Shown here in pieces: positions 17,143 through 25,212 of a stretch of 64,000 nt of DNA. A program made the position numbers and the translations under genes. The DNA is from CAXXHQ01 sp963665265. Lineage in GTDB: Bacteria > Planctomycetota > Planctomycetia > Pirellulales > Thermoguttaceae. The stretch lies in the NCBI GenBank assembly GCA_963665265.2, contig OY762224.2, forward strand, positions 4,030,001-4,094,000, written 5' to 3'. Numbering within the stretch: position 1 is the first letter of the stretch; each line of letters starts with the position of its first letter. The notes below the pieces were generated by a model, which was given only the letters and a program-made list of their open reading frames with translations, searched no databases and was not told where the DNA came from.

Positions 17143-18219
17143 TTTCGTCGCGTCAGGAATCGTCTTCCCCTTGAGTTGATACACGTAAGCCAAAACCTCG
17201 GCCACCGCCGCGTATTTGTCTTCCGGAATCGGATGATTCAATTCGACATCCCGGTAAAGGGCCTGCGCAAGAGGCTTTTTCTCGATGATCGGTATGCCGT
17301 GTTCGAGCGCCATCTTACGAATGCGTTGCGCGACCGTGCCGGCGCCCTTCGCCACCACAATCGGCGCCGCCATCGTCTCCGGATCGTATTGAATGGCGAC
17401 CGCCAACTCGGTCGGATTCGTCACCACGACGTCCGCCTTCGGAATCGCCGTCGACATGCGATTCATCGCTAACTGACGCTGCACCTGCTTACGCCGGGAA
17501 ATCACTTGCGGATTTCCTTCCAAATTCTTCATTTCCTCGCGAACCTCTTGCTGCGTCATCCGCATGTCTTGCTCCGTCTTCCACCATTGGAATCCGTAAT
17601 CAAACAGAGCAAGCAGCAACAGCGCGCAAGCGATTTTCAACGACGTCCACAAAATAATCTCCGAAAGCAACATCGCGATCTGCGGAACGGATAAATCCGA
17701 AGAGCTTAATATTTTATTGATTTGCGAATGTAATACGGTATAGGCGACGGCGACGATCAAAATAATTTTGAATATTCCGAAGACCAAATGCACGATGTTC
17801 GAAAGCGAAAAGATGCGACCGAAGCCCTTCAGCAAATCAAGCCGCGATATGTCAGGCATAAGCTTTTCGGGCAAAAGTAAAAAACCCACCTGAAAAACGT
17901 TCACGACGACCGCCGTGATGAAGAGCAAACCCATGATGGGAACTAAATACTTCGCAGCCTCGGCCCCTACGCCCATCCAGTGGCTTATGATCGTATTTTG
18001 ATCGACGGTAAGCCACGCCTCGCCGCCAAGCTGCGATTTGATGTAGTTCATGATGAACTGGAGAAGCGCCCCGCCCATCGTCAAAAGTAACGAGACGCCG
18101 ATGACGAGAAGCAAGGCCGAACCGAGGTCTTGACTGCGCGCAATTTGTCCCTGCTCGCGAGCCTGTTGCCGGCGATGCTGGGTTGGTTCCTGCGACTTTT
18201 CGCCGTTGCTCTCGGCCAT
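17128..18219 (-). CDS. flhB: Flagellar export switch protein FlhB, NPTE variant
   Basis: FlhB is the membrane component of the flagellar type III export gate that switches substrate class from rod/hook to filament. The 363 residues match the family: a charged N-terminus (EKSQEPTQHRRQQAREQG), four transmembrane helices (about 30-215), and a cytoplasmic domain with the autocleavage region VVTNPTELAVAIQYDP. The cleavage pair Asn268-Pro269 and Thr270 are present, but the next residue is Glu where NPTH is usual (see findings). The C-terminal block GIPIIEKKPLAQALYRDVELN is typical of FlhB. It starts 13 bases after the fliR stop and is the last gene of the flagellar run. Confidence 0.96.
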   Translation of the reverse strand: MAESNGEKSQEPTQHRRQQAREQGQIARSQDLGSALLLVIGVSLLLTMGGALLQFIMNYIKSQLGGEAWLTVDQNTIISHWMGVGAEAAKYLVPIMGLLFITAVVVNVFQVGFLLLPEKLMPDISRLDLLKGFGRIFSLSNIVHLVFGIFKIILIVAVAYTVLHSQINKILSSSDLSVPQIAMLLSEIILWTSLKIACALLLLALFDYGFQWWKTEQDMRMTQQEVREEMKNLEGNPQVISRRKQVQRQLAMNRMSTAIPKADVVVTNPTELAVAIQYDPETMAAPIVVAKGAGTVAQRIRKMALEHGIPIIEKKPLAQALYRDVELNHPIPEDKYAAVAEVLAYVYQLKGKTIPDATKRAAA

Positions 18220-18232
18220 GCTCTCTTACGCG

Positions 18233-19009
18233 TTAAGGCGTCAAAGCCTGTAAAATTGAGGTGAACGCCGGCTCGATCTGATCTTGAAACAGCCACGCGG
18301 CCGCGCTCAGCGATACGGCGATAACCCCGAACGTCAACAACGCGTTCATCGTGAAGCCAAGCACCATCGTGTTGATCTGCGGGACTGTGCGACCGACGAT
18401 TGCGACGATCACGGTCGCGGCGAGAAGCGCGATCATGCACGGCGCCGCGACTCGAATGCCCAACAAAAAACTTTGCGAAACCAAATTGACGAACACTTCG
18501 GGAATCGACGCGGAGAAAAAACGCCCGCCCAACGGGATGGCTTGAAACGTGTCCAATAACCCGCCGATCGCCATGCGATACCCGCCGCAAGTCAAAAATA
18601 TCGCCGTGGCGACGAGCGTGTAGAGTTTTGAATAAACCGGCACTTGCGTATCGTTCGCGGCGTCCGTCGTTTCAGCGAAAGACATGCCCCCGACGTAGCT
18701 CACCAGTTCGCCCGCCAATTCGACGCCATGTACTAACAAAGCGACGCCGAATCCTAAAAACGCCCCGATCGCCAATTCTCCGCCGACGATGACAAGGTAG
18801 TTCAACGTCGTCTCCGGATAATCCAACTTCGCGTTCCACTGCGAAGGAACCGTCAACAAAGCGATCGCGAAGGCGAATAGTACGCGTACTCTCGCCGGCA
18901 CGTCTTTGCTGCCAAAGGCCGGCGCGGTCGTCATCAGTCCGCTCACCCGCGTCAAAACGAGGGTAAAAAGCAAAAACTTTTCGACGTTGATTTGGTTCAA
19001 CCAATCCAT
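18233..19009 (-). CDS. fliR: Flagellar export protein FliR
   Basis: FliR is an integral membrane part of the flagellar type III export gate, assembling with FliP and FliQ into the FliP5Q4R1 channel. At 258 residues it has the family's usual length. Six hydrophobic segments are visible, with the conserved N-terminal LVLTRVSGLMTTAPAFG and the FGVALLVHGVELAGELVSYVGG region corresponding to the conserved G-x-Q-A/G-G-x-L block. The start ATG at 19009 follows the fliQ stop by 65 bases, and the stop is 13 bases before the flhB start, so the genes are cotranscribed. Confidence 0.95.
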   Translation of the reverse strand: MDWLNQINVEKFLLFTLVLTRVSGLMTTAPAFGSKDVPARVRVLFAFAIALLTVPSQWNAKLDYPETTLNYLVIVGGELAIGAFLGFGVALLVHGVELAGELVSYVGGMSFAETTDAANDTQVPVYSKLYTLVATAIFLTCGGYRMAIGGLLDTFQAIPLGGRFFSASIPEVFVNLVSQSFLLGIRVAAPCMIALLAATVIVAIVGRTVPQINTMVLGFTMNALLTFGVIAVSLSAAAWLFQDQIEPAFTSILQALTP

Positions 19010-19074
19010 GGCGACTCAGGCGGGACGAACGTCGCGGCGGATCGAGATCGCCGCAAGCGAATACGACGAGACTC

Positions 19075-19341
19075 TCAAAAACGACTGGGAATGGACGATA
19101 TCAACTCGGCCGAATATTGGGCCGCCTTGGATATGATCCACGGCAGCGTGACCGCGAAAACCGCTAACATCCCGATCAGCTTCGGTACGAAAGCGACGGT
19201 CTGATCTTGAATTTGCGTTAACGCCTGCATCAAGCCGACGATCAAGCCGAACGCCAAACCGGTCAAAAGCACGGGCGCGCCGAGGAGAAAGAGATACCAA
19301 ATCGCCTCGCGGCTAATGTCGATGATTGTTTGCGTTTCCAT
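19075..19341 (-). CDS. fliQ: Flagellar export protein FliQ
   Basis: An 88-residue protein with two transmembrane helices, the size and layout of FliQ, which forms part of the FliPQR export channel. Matching features are the N-terminal IIDISREAIWYLFLLGAPVL, the inter-helix GLMQALTQIQDQTVAFVPKL (the family's most conserved stretch) and the second helix. GGAAAATT precedes the ATG. It lies between fliP (61 bases upstream) and fliR (65 bases downstream). Confidence 0.96.
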   Translation of the reverse strand: METQTIIDISREAIWYLFLLGAPVLLTGLAFGLIVGLMQALTQIQDQTVAFVPKLIGMLAVFAVTLPWIISKAAQYSAELISSIPSRF

Positions 19342-19402
19342 AATTTTCCGCCGGAACGTTCGTCAGGTCGTCTCGTTACGCCGCTTCGTTCGCTTTGCGT
19401 CG

Positions 19403-20263
19403 TCAGAAAAACGGCTGAAAGCTCTCCAACAGCATGCCCACCACCAAATGCCAGCCGTCCACAAGCACGAAAAGCAGCAGCTTTAACGGCATCGAGATCG
19501 TCGTCGGCGGAAGCATCATCATGCCCATCGACACCATCACGCTCGCCACGACCATATCCAAAATGATGAACGGGAGATAAATTTGAAACCCGATCAAAAA
19601 AGCGGTCTTTAATTCGCTCAACATGAAGGCAGGAAGCAATACCGTCAGCGGAACGTCGTCGTACGTCTTCGGCTCCGGATTCTGCTTGGGTAAATATCCC
19701 AAAAATAGCCGCACGTCTTCGGTGTTTTTCGTTCGCTCGATCTGCTCGCTCATGAATCGCCGCACCGGCTTCACGCCGGCCGTCCACGCTTCCTCCAACG
19801 AAATGCGATGCTCCGTATAAGGCGTGATCGCGTCGTCGTATACTTCCTTCCAAACGGGAGCCATGATCAGAATGGTCAGAAACAATCCCAACGCGGTAAT
19901 AACCTGGCTCGGAGGCAATTGCTGCGTGCCGACCGCCTGACGAAGCAAGCTTAGCACGACGATGATTCTCACGAAACACGTCGTCATCAGCAATATGGCC
20001 GGCGCCAAACTGAGCGCCGTCAGCAGCAACATAACTTGAATCGTGGAGCTCAACCCCTCGGGACTCGCCCACGCTTTCGGCCCAGCCGTCAGGCCTTCCG
20101 GTGGCTCTAATGAAATCGGACGCAAACCCGCGCTCTGCGGCGAATTCGAAACGGCGCTTTGTCCGTCCGCCTGCGCGACGCCGCAAAATGCGAGCGCGAC
20201 GATCAGGCCGACCGCCGTCGATCGAATCGCTCGAACGAAATGGAACGCGGCGTTAGTACGCAT
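19403..20263 (-). CDS. fliP: Flagellar export protein FliP
   Basis: FliP forms the core of the flagellar export channel. The start chosen is the ATG at 20263, within the 3' end of fliO, because an N-terminal signal peptide follows directly (FHFVRAIRSTAVGLIVALAF, cleaved near AQA). FliP is one of the few export-gate proteins with a cleaved signal. This gives 286 residues. The family core is clear: LTALSLAPAILLMTTCFVRI, VLSLLRQAVGTQQLPPSQV, the large hydrophilic loop, and the C-terminal PAFMLSELKTAFLIGFQIYL and GMMMLPPTTISMPLKLLLF blocks. The start overlaps the fliO stop by 11 bases, which suggests translational coupling. The upstream in-frame start at 20323 would add 20 residues before the signal and is less likely. 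Confidence 0.95.
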   Translation of the reverse strand: MRTNAAFHFVRAIRSTAVGLIVALAFCGVAQADGQSAVSNSPQSAGLRPISLEPPEGLTAGPKAWASPEGLSSTIQVMLLLTALSLAPAILLMTTCFVRIIVVLSLLRQAVGTQQLPPSQVITALGLFLTILIMAPVWKEVYDDAITPYTEHRISLEEAWTAGVKPVRRFMSEQIERTKNTEDVRLFLGYLPKQNPEPKTYDDVPLTVLLPAFMLSELKTAFLIGFQIYLPFIILDMVVASVMVSMGMMMLPPTTISMPLKLLLFVLVDGWHLVVGMLLESFQPFF

Positions 20264-21278
20264 GGGTCTCCGATCCGCGACCGTAAGATACGTATTCGTC
20301 TTGCTCCGATTCGAGCGGATCAAAATCGCTCCGCGAAAACATGCCTCGCGACGGATTCTTCGGCGCCAATTGATCGAAGACCTGCTTGAAAGCGGCGGTC
20401 GAACTGCCCGTATGCGACGAACGGCAAATGCCCGAAATGCGATCGACCTCAGCCGGATCTTCTATCTCGGCAATCGCGTCAACGCCCGTCGGGCTGACTG
20501 AAATCAAAACAAGCTTGTTGCCGCAACGAAGTAGCTGGGCCTGTTGACGACCGACCAGCGGGGCCCGGCCAAGCACTTCAAACGCCTCGGAAGGAAGCTT
20601 GGCCATGCTTTGCGGACGAGCCCGACGCATCAACCACGTCATCAGCAGGAATATTCCGAGAACCACGCCCAAACTGCTCGCCACGCTTATCACCGCCGTC
20701 ATCGACGACGCCGGCTTGTTTTTTTCCTCATCCGTCTTCTTTGAATCTGCAAAAAATTTCGCCGCGCGACGGCTCGGCGAAATCGGAATCGATGCCGATG
20801 AATTTGACTCTTGACGACGCTCCGAAGAATCAACGGCGTCATCCGGCGACGAACGAACCGCCGACGCCGATAGCGCTCCGCCCCTCTCCGTCGACTCGCC
20901 CTGCTCCGCCGGAGCTTCGTAAGACGTCCGTCGCACCGCGCCGCGCTCCGCTTCCTCGTCGGACTCCGAATCGGATCCGAATAACGGCGGGGGGACGGTC
21001 AAGGCGCGAGATTCCGCCGACCGTGACTTCGACGATACGGAAAACGGGCGAGTTTGAATCTCCGACGAACGAGAAGAAACTTCCGCCTCGCCCCATGCGT
21101 CCGCATTCGACTCCGCCGAAGTTTTCGCGTCGAATCGAGGCGTCGAACTTCCGTTCGACTGCGCGACGGGAACGTATTGCTGAGCCGCGGCATCGTCGAT
21201 CAATAGAATTCCGACGACGAAGAATAAAACCAACGCCGAAGAAATCATCCGTGATGTGCGTAACGTCGCAGAAGGCAT
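20253..21278 (-). CDS. fliO: FliO-like flagellar export accessory protein, extended
   Basis: FliO is a small membrane protein that helps FliP assemble. This 341-residue copy is much longer than E. coli FliO (about 120). A signal-like helix (12-30) is followed by a long Ser/Pro/Arg-rich, probably periplasmic and disordered region (35-185), a transmembrane helix (about 193-218, VISVASSLGVVLGIFLLMTW) and the conserved FliO cytoplasmic core: PSEAFEVLGRAPLVGRQQAQ followed by LLRCGNKLVLISVSPTG. A C-terminal tail of about 60 residues includes SRSDFDPLESEQDEY. Position directly upstream of fliP with an 11-base overlap fits the role. Confidence 0.88.
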   Translation of the reverse strand: MPSATLRTSRMISSALVLFFVVGILLIDDAAAQQYVPVAQSNGSSTPRFDAKTSAESNADAWGEAEVSSRSSEIQTRPFSVSSKSRSAESRALTVPPPLFGSDSESDEEAERGAVRRTSYEAPAEQGESTERGGALSASAVRSSPDDAVDSSERRQESNSSASIPISPSRRAAKFFADSKKTDEEKNKPASSMTAVISVASSLGVVLGIFLLMTWLMRRARPQSMAKLPSEAFEVLGRAPLVGRQQAQLLRCGNKLVLISVSPTGVDAIAEIEDPAEVDRISGICRSSHTGSSTAAFKQVFDQLAPKNPSRGMFSRSDFDPLESEQDEYVSYGRGSETHAY

Positions 21279-21363
21279 CCTTGCTCTTCCTTATCGATTT
21301 CCGAATTCTGAACCGGCCGCGGTCCTCAGTCATCCTTGACCGCGCCGCGAAACGCAAAATAGA

Positions 21364-22113
21364 TTACGACAGAACGTTCGTTCCCGCAATAAGCTCGGCG
21401 ACGCGAACGCAAAAATTATCGTTCAAAACCAACACTTCGCCGCGAGCAATTAATCGACCGTTCACGAAAATATCGACCGGGTCGCCGGCTAGCTTGTCCA
21501 GCGGCACGACCGAACCTTTTCGTAATTTCAAAACGTCTTCCAGATACATGTGCGTTCGCCCTAACTCGATCTTCAGATCCAAATCGACGTCGCGGATCAA
21601 ATCGAGCGTGGCGACTTCCGTCGAGGCGGCCGCGCCGGAGATTTCCTCCAGACGGAACGACGACACTCCCTGCGGCAGGTCTTTGCCCGCCGAGGCGTTG
21701 ATCGATTCCAAAGCCTGCTCGGCTTGGCTCAGCAGATATTCTATGTCTTTTTCCGGAATGGCGCCGTCTCCTGAACTTCCGCTCGGCGGCGGAGCTTCCT
21801 TCACCGCCGCTTGCGGGGCCGCCGGCGCCGGAGCGGTTCCGCCCTTCGACGCTTGGGCCTGACTCAGTAATTTTTCTATATCGTTTTGACCAAGTAACTT
21901 GTCGTCATCTTCTGCGGCAGGCGCTTTGGCCGCCGCAGGTTTCGCGCCCCCGCCTTTAAACAACGCCTCAATGTCGCTGTTTGCTAACTGCTCGCCTGCG
22001 CCCGGCGCGCTCGCCGCCGCTTGAGGCGCGGCTGGAGGCGGCGACTTCGCTCCTCCGCCTCCGCCTAGCAGCTTCTCAATTTCATCCTGGCTCATTAACT
22101 GGTCGTCTGACAT
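21364..22113 (-). CDS. fliN: Flagellar switch protein FliN with four N-terminal EIDxLL-like motifs
   Basis: FliN forms the lower ring of the flagellar C-ring and helps dock export substrates. The C-terminal SpoA/FliN domain is clear at about 167-246: LDLIRDVDLDLKIELGRTH, YLEDVLKLRKGSVVPLDK, GDPVDIFVNGRLIARGEV and VLNDNFCVRVAE. The first 150 residues are Ala/Pro/Gly-rich linkers joining four similar helical motifs: MSQDEIEKLL (7-16), LANSDIEALF (43-52), LGQNDIEKLL (74-83) and IPEKDIEYLL (119-128). These resemble the LSQxEIDxLL motif at the N-termini of FliM and FliY (see findings). fliM is not in the window. It begins a transcription unit after the fliL terminator and lies 85 bases before fliO. 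Confidence 0.95.
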   Translation of the reverse strand: MSDDQLMSQDEIEKLLGGGGGAKSPPPAAPQAAASAPGAGEQLANSDIEALFKGGGAKPAAAKAPAAEDDDKLLGQNDIEKLLSQAQASKGGTAPAPAAPQAAVKEAPPPSGSSGDGAIPEKDIEYLLSQAEQALESINASAGKDLPQGVSSFRLEEISGAAASTEVATLDLIRDVDLDLKIELGRTHMYLEDVLKLRKGSVVPLDKLAGDPVDIFVNGRLIARGEVLVLNDNFCVRVAELIAGTNVLS

Positions 22114-22423
22114 CGGAATCCATTCCTACTCATAAGCCTAGTTTCGCCTTACGACGACTTCGCCCGACTCCAAACGGGCGGCGTATTATCCGGAAATCTC
22201 CTCTTTGAAGCAATGCAGGATTTGACGTTTCCTGGCGTTTTTTCGAGTTCTTCGAAAACCGGCCATCCTTCCCATTCCTCCCTCTCCGCCCTCCCCTGCC
22301 CTCCCCTTTTCACGGAGCGGCGAAAAAACAACGCCGACGAGCTTCCCTGCGGGAATGTGGCTCCTCGGCGTTTCTATGTTCTATCCAACTTCGCCGGAAA
22401 ACTCCCGGCTAAACGCGGACTAC
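22114..22423. other. Intergenic region between fliL and fliN
   Basis: It contains the fliL terminator (22323-22373) and, on the minus strand, AGGA shortly before the fliN start, together with a small GCCCG/CGGGC hairpin about 60 bases upstream. The inverted AGGGCAGGGG word lies at 22293-22302. A separate fliN promoter must lie here or in fliL, but no clear -35/-10 pair was seen. Confidence 0.4.
22323..22373 (-). terminator. Intrinsic terminator of fliL
   Basis: On the minus strand AAACGCCGAGGAGC pairs with GCTCGTCGGCGTT (one mismatch) around a 17-base loop, followed by GTTTTTTCG. It begins 50 bases after the fliL stop, so fliL probably ends its own transcript and fliN starts another. Confidence 0.8.
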
Positions 22424-23065
22424 TTATTGCTCAATGAACGAGAAATCGCTAAATATCACCGAACGCAACAACGGCTTGCCGAACATCCGGTTGGTCTTGT
22501 CCATTATCTTTCTCTTGATCAACCCTAAGCCGGCGTCGGTCAAATCGCTCAATTCCGAACTGCGAAGCGTCACAATCACTTGATCGCGGAAACGGTGCTG
22601 ATTCTCTTCCAACTTCGTGGCGAAATCTTTTTCCTCCGCCGATCCGACGGTTCCGTACAAATGGAAATCAATTCGCAAGGTCGTGTTCGTCGCCGGTTGA
22701 AAAGCCGTAACGCTGAACTGACCTAAATCGACCTCAATCTGAGCCTCTTCGCCGTCTTCGTCATCACCGGAAGCCGCAGTTTTTTTCGTCTCGTGCTTTG
22801 CTTCCTTTTCCTTATCTTTTTCCTTCTCTTTGCTCTTTTCTTTCTCTTTACCTTCAGCCTTCGGCTCCGCCTTCGATTCAATCGAACTGGCGGCGGTAGC
22901 GCTGGCGTCGGGCAACAAGAACAAAGCGGCCCCGCATTCGATTCCTATAATGAGCGAAACGAACAACGCGATCTTAATGACCGCGAACTTCGATTTCTTA
23001 GCTAGAGCCGGCGCGGCTTCCTGCTGTTCCGCGGCTTCGTTTGGGTTGGGAGTTCCTTGAGGCAT
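22424..23065 (-). CDS. fliL: Flagellar basal body-associated protein FliL
   Basis: FliL is a single-pass membrane protein that surrounds the stator units and affects motor output. The 213 residues show the family layout: a short cytoplasmic N-terminus, one transmembrane helix (about 27-50, FAVIKIALFVSLIIGIECGA), a periplasmic linker and a C-terminal domain ending LLRSVIFSDFSFIEQ, the family's signature end (usually V-x-F-T-D-F-x-x-Q). The linker (66-100) is very rich in Lys and Glu (KEKEKSKEKEKDKEKEAK), an unusually charged stretch likely to be extended or coiled. It is the first gene of the flagellar run and is followed by its own terminator. Confidence 0.9.
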   Translation of the reverse strand: MPQGTPNPNEAAEQQEAAPALAKKSKFAVIKIALFVSLIIGIECGAALFLLPDASATAASSIESKAEPKAEGKEKEKSKEKEKDKEKEAKHETKKTAASGDDEDGEEAQIEVDLGQFSVTAFQPATNTTLRIDFHLYGTVGSAEEKDFATKLEENQHRFRDQVIVTLRSSELSDLTDAGLGLIKRKIMDKTNRMFGKPLLRSVIFSDFSFIEQ

Positions 23066-23623
23066 GGCGCTGATAATCTTAATGTTGAAGGAATTGTGAA
23101 AACGTCAACATCCGCCTTGCTGACCAATTGCCACCGTAACTTATTACCGGCAACCGATCCGCGGCACGTCGTGACTACCTGCGGAAAGAATCCGAGCGGC
23201 ATTTCTCCCGCCCTCTTTCCTATACAATCCTAGGTTACGCTCCATGCAAAATGCCCGGTAAACAGCATCTTTCTCGTTAGAAATCGACGAACAACCAACT
23301 TTACCCACCCACCACAAAGCAAATAACCAACACAACCCTCCTGCATTACCTGGCGGCCAGTCCATAAAATCGACATAATGTCGCAAAAATCGACAAAAAC
23401 TCCAAATCAGCAAACAACATCCTCAACCGCCCCCCGCAAATAGCAATCTCGGTTCACCCAACAGCTATCCCCCCGCTCTTCCAGGCGCCCCTGGTCGTCG
23501 CTCACTTTTCGGTATATGTTGCCGGATTAGGGAAAAAATGCCGATAATGACGCGGAATTCCGTTTGGAACAGCCTCGTCTCTGACAAAATATTCTCACCC
23601 TCAATTCAATCTCAATCACGGCC
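23066..23623. other. Divergent intergenic region between fliL and pgi
   Basis: It must hold the promoters of the flagellar run (minus) and pgi (plus). No convincing sigma28, sigma54 or sigma70 site was found. Minus strand TTGACG (about 23100-23105) upstream of fliL is the best fragment but lacks a good -10. An 89-codon minus-strand frame (23144-23413) reads as Cys/Trp-rich sequence without domain features and was not accepted. Confidence 0.4.
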
Positions 23624-25036
23624 ATGACTAAATCTTCCGTCGCTCCGATTACGTATGACTACTCGGGTCTCCTTTCCTCGGCCAAGGATCCCGTCTTCGC
23701 CCAACAAACTGGCCTGACCGAAGCCGATCTCCAGTGGCTCGCCCCGCGTTTGGCCGCCGTACGAAAAGACGTCCTGGCCAACGTTGATCTCTACAATAAA
23801 AAAGCCTCCGTCCCCGAAACGATGCTCCCGCTCGACGCCGGCTACTTCGAACTTCCCGAAAAGCTACTCAACGAAGACCGCAAGCAACTCGACTCGATCA
23901 TCGCCGCTGCCGACAAGCTCTCAAAAGAAGTCGACCGAGTTTTGGTCCTCGGCATCGGCGGATCCTATATGGGCGCCCGCGCACTGTTCGAATCGTGCTG
24001 CCATCCTTACTTCAACGAGCTTTCCCGCCAACGCCGCGGCGGGCGTCCTCGCATCTACTTTGAAGGAAACAACGTCGATAACGACGCCATCCAAGGCCTC
24101 TTGGACTTGGTCGAAGGCGATGACGATTGGGCGATCGTCGTCATCAGCAAGAGCGGCGGCACGCTCGAAACCGCAGCCTCCTTCCGCATCTTCCTCGACT
24201 CCTTGCGGCGCTCCTGCAAAGGCGATCAAACGAAGCTTCGCAATCGCATCGTTCCTGTCACCGGCGAAAAAGGAAAACTCCGCGACCTTTCAAACGCCAT
24301 AGGTTGCCCGTCGACCTTCCCGATTCCCGACGGCGTCGGCGGACGCTTCTCGATCTTCAGCGCGGTCGGACTTTTGCCCGCCGCTCTAATGGGACTCGAC
24401 GTCGTCAAGCTTCTCGAAGGCGCCGCCGCCATGAACGAAACCTTCCGAACCGCCGAACCTCTTAGCAACCCCGCTTTGGACTACGCCGGCATCGCCCGAC
24501 TCATGGAAGTCCGTCGCGGCGCCACGATGCGAGTCCTCTCAACCTGGGGAAAAGGCCTCGAAGCCGCCGGACTCTGGTACGACCAACTCCTTTCCGAAAG
24601 CTTGGGCAAAAACGGCCAAGGCGCCACGCCGCTAACCGTCGTCAACACCCGCGACCTCCACTCCCGAGGTCAACAGCATCAAGAGGGTCGCCGCGATAAG
24701 TTGATCACCAACTTGGTCGTCGATAAGCCGAACCGCGACGTCGTGAAGCTCGAAAAGTCGGACCTCGATCAAGACAAATTGAACGAGTTGGCCGGCAAAA
24801 CCTATCCCGATATCCTTCGCGCCGCCATCGCCGGAACAAACCAAGCCTACGCCGACGATTTCCGTCGAACCGCCACGCTCACCCTTCCCCGCTTGGACGA
24901 ATCTTCGATGGGCCAGTTGTTCCAGATGTTGATGATTTCCACCGTCGCCGAAGGCCGCTTGGTCGGCATCAATCCTTACGGCCAACCCGGCGTCGAAGGC
25001 TACAAGAAAAACATGAACGCCTTGTTGCGTAAGTAA
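23624..25036 (+). CDS. pgi: Glucose-6-phosphate isomerase
   Basis: Pgi interconverts glucose 6-phosphate and fructose 6-phosphate in glycolysis and gluconeogenesis, and feeds fructose 6-phosphate to GlmS (also encoded in this window) for amino-sugar synthesis. The 470 residues carry the family signatures: GIGGSYMGARAL (phosphate-site Gly loop), VISKSGGTLETAASF, GVGGRFSIFSAVGLLP, DQLLSESLGKNGQGATPL, LHSRGQQHQEG (catalytic His) and NPYGQPGVEGYKKNM with the conserved catalytic Lys. The length is of the bacterial/archaeal-type compact GPI, not the 550-residue E. coli type. The ATG at 23624 begins MTKSSVAPITYDYSG. A clear terminator follows. Confidence 0.96.
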   Translation: MTKSSVAPITYDYSGLLSSAKDPVFAQQTGLTEADLQWLAPRLAAVRKDVLANVDLYNKKASVPETMLPLDAGYFELPEKLLNEDRKQLDSIIAAADKLSKEVDRVLVLGIGGSYMGARALFESCCHPYFNELSRQRRGGRPRIYFEGNNVDNDAIQGLLDLVEGDDDWAIVVISKSGGTLETAASFRIFLDSLRRSCKGDQTKLRNRIVPVTGEKGKLRDLSNAIGCPSTFPIPDGVGGRFSIFSAVGLLPAALMGLDVVKLLEGAAAMNETFRTAEPLSNPALDYAGIARLMEVRRGATMRVLSTWGKGLEAAGLWYDQLLSESLGKNGQGATPLTVVNTRDLHSRGQQHQEGRRDKLITNLVVDKPNRDVVKLEKSDLDQDKLNELAGKTYPDILRAAIAGTNQAYADDFRRTATLTLPRLDESSMGQLFQMLMISTVAEGRLVGINPYGQPGVEGYKKNMNALLRK

Positions 25037-25056
25037 TTTTCCGCGTTAAAACGAAT

Positions 25057-25097
25057 ATCTCGTCGTCGGGAAGCCTCGGCGACGAGATTTCTTTTTC
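25057..25097 (+). terminator. Intrinsic terminator of pgi
   Basis: ATCTCGTCG (25057-25065) pairs with CGACGAGAT (25080-25088), extended inward with mismatches, followed by TTCTTTTTC. It lies 20 bases after the pgi stop codon. Confidence 0.85.
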
Positions 25098-25106
25098 TGA
25101 GGGAAA

Positions 25107-25112
25107 TATAAT
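25107..25112 (+). promoter_or_regulatory. Candidate -10 box for the HAD hydrolase gene
   Basis: A perfect TATAAT lies between the pgi terminator and the CATCCTT tract. No good -35 is present at 16-18 bases. If used, transcription would start near 25119, so the whole repeat tract would be the 5' leader. Confidence 0.35.
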
Positions 25113-25123
25113 CGTCGCGACTT

Positions 25124-25207
25124 CATCCTTCATCCTTCATCCTTCATCCTTCATCCTTCATCCTTCATCCTTCATCCTTCATCCTTCATCCTTCATCCTT
25201 CATCCTT
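25124..25207 (+). repeat. Perfect tandem repeat, CATCCTT x 12
   Basis: Twelve uninterrupted copies of the heptamer CATCCTT fill 84 bases and end 5 bases before the HAD hydrolase ATG. On the opposite strand the unit reads AAGGATG. The tract occupies exactly the place where a ribosome site would be, and contains none on the plus strand. Its perfection suggests recent expansion by slippage. Confidence 0.97.
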
Positions 25208-25212
25208 CCTAA

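Noticed and set aside
20741..21862. Plus-strand frame of 373 codons over fliO/fliN
   Set aside because: Arg/Pro/Ser-rich antisense of two clear flagellar genes; long only because of the strand's codon bias.
23144..23413. Minus-strand 89-codon frame between fliL and pgi
   Set aside because: Cys/Trp-rich composition unlike the neighbours, no ribosome site and no domain; more likely chance.
25124..25207. CATCCTT tract considered as a CRISPR array
   Set aside because: It has no spacers; the unit is a 7-base tandem repeat without interruption.
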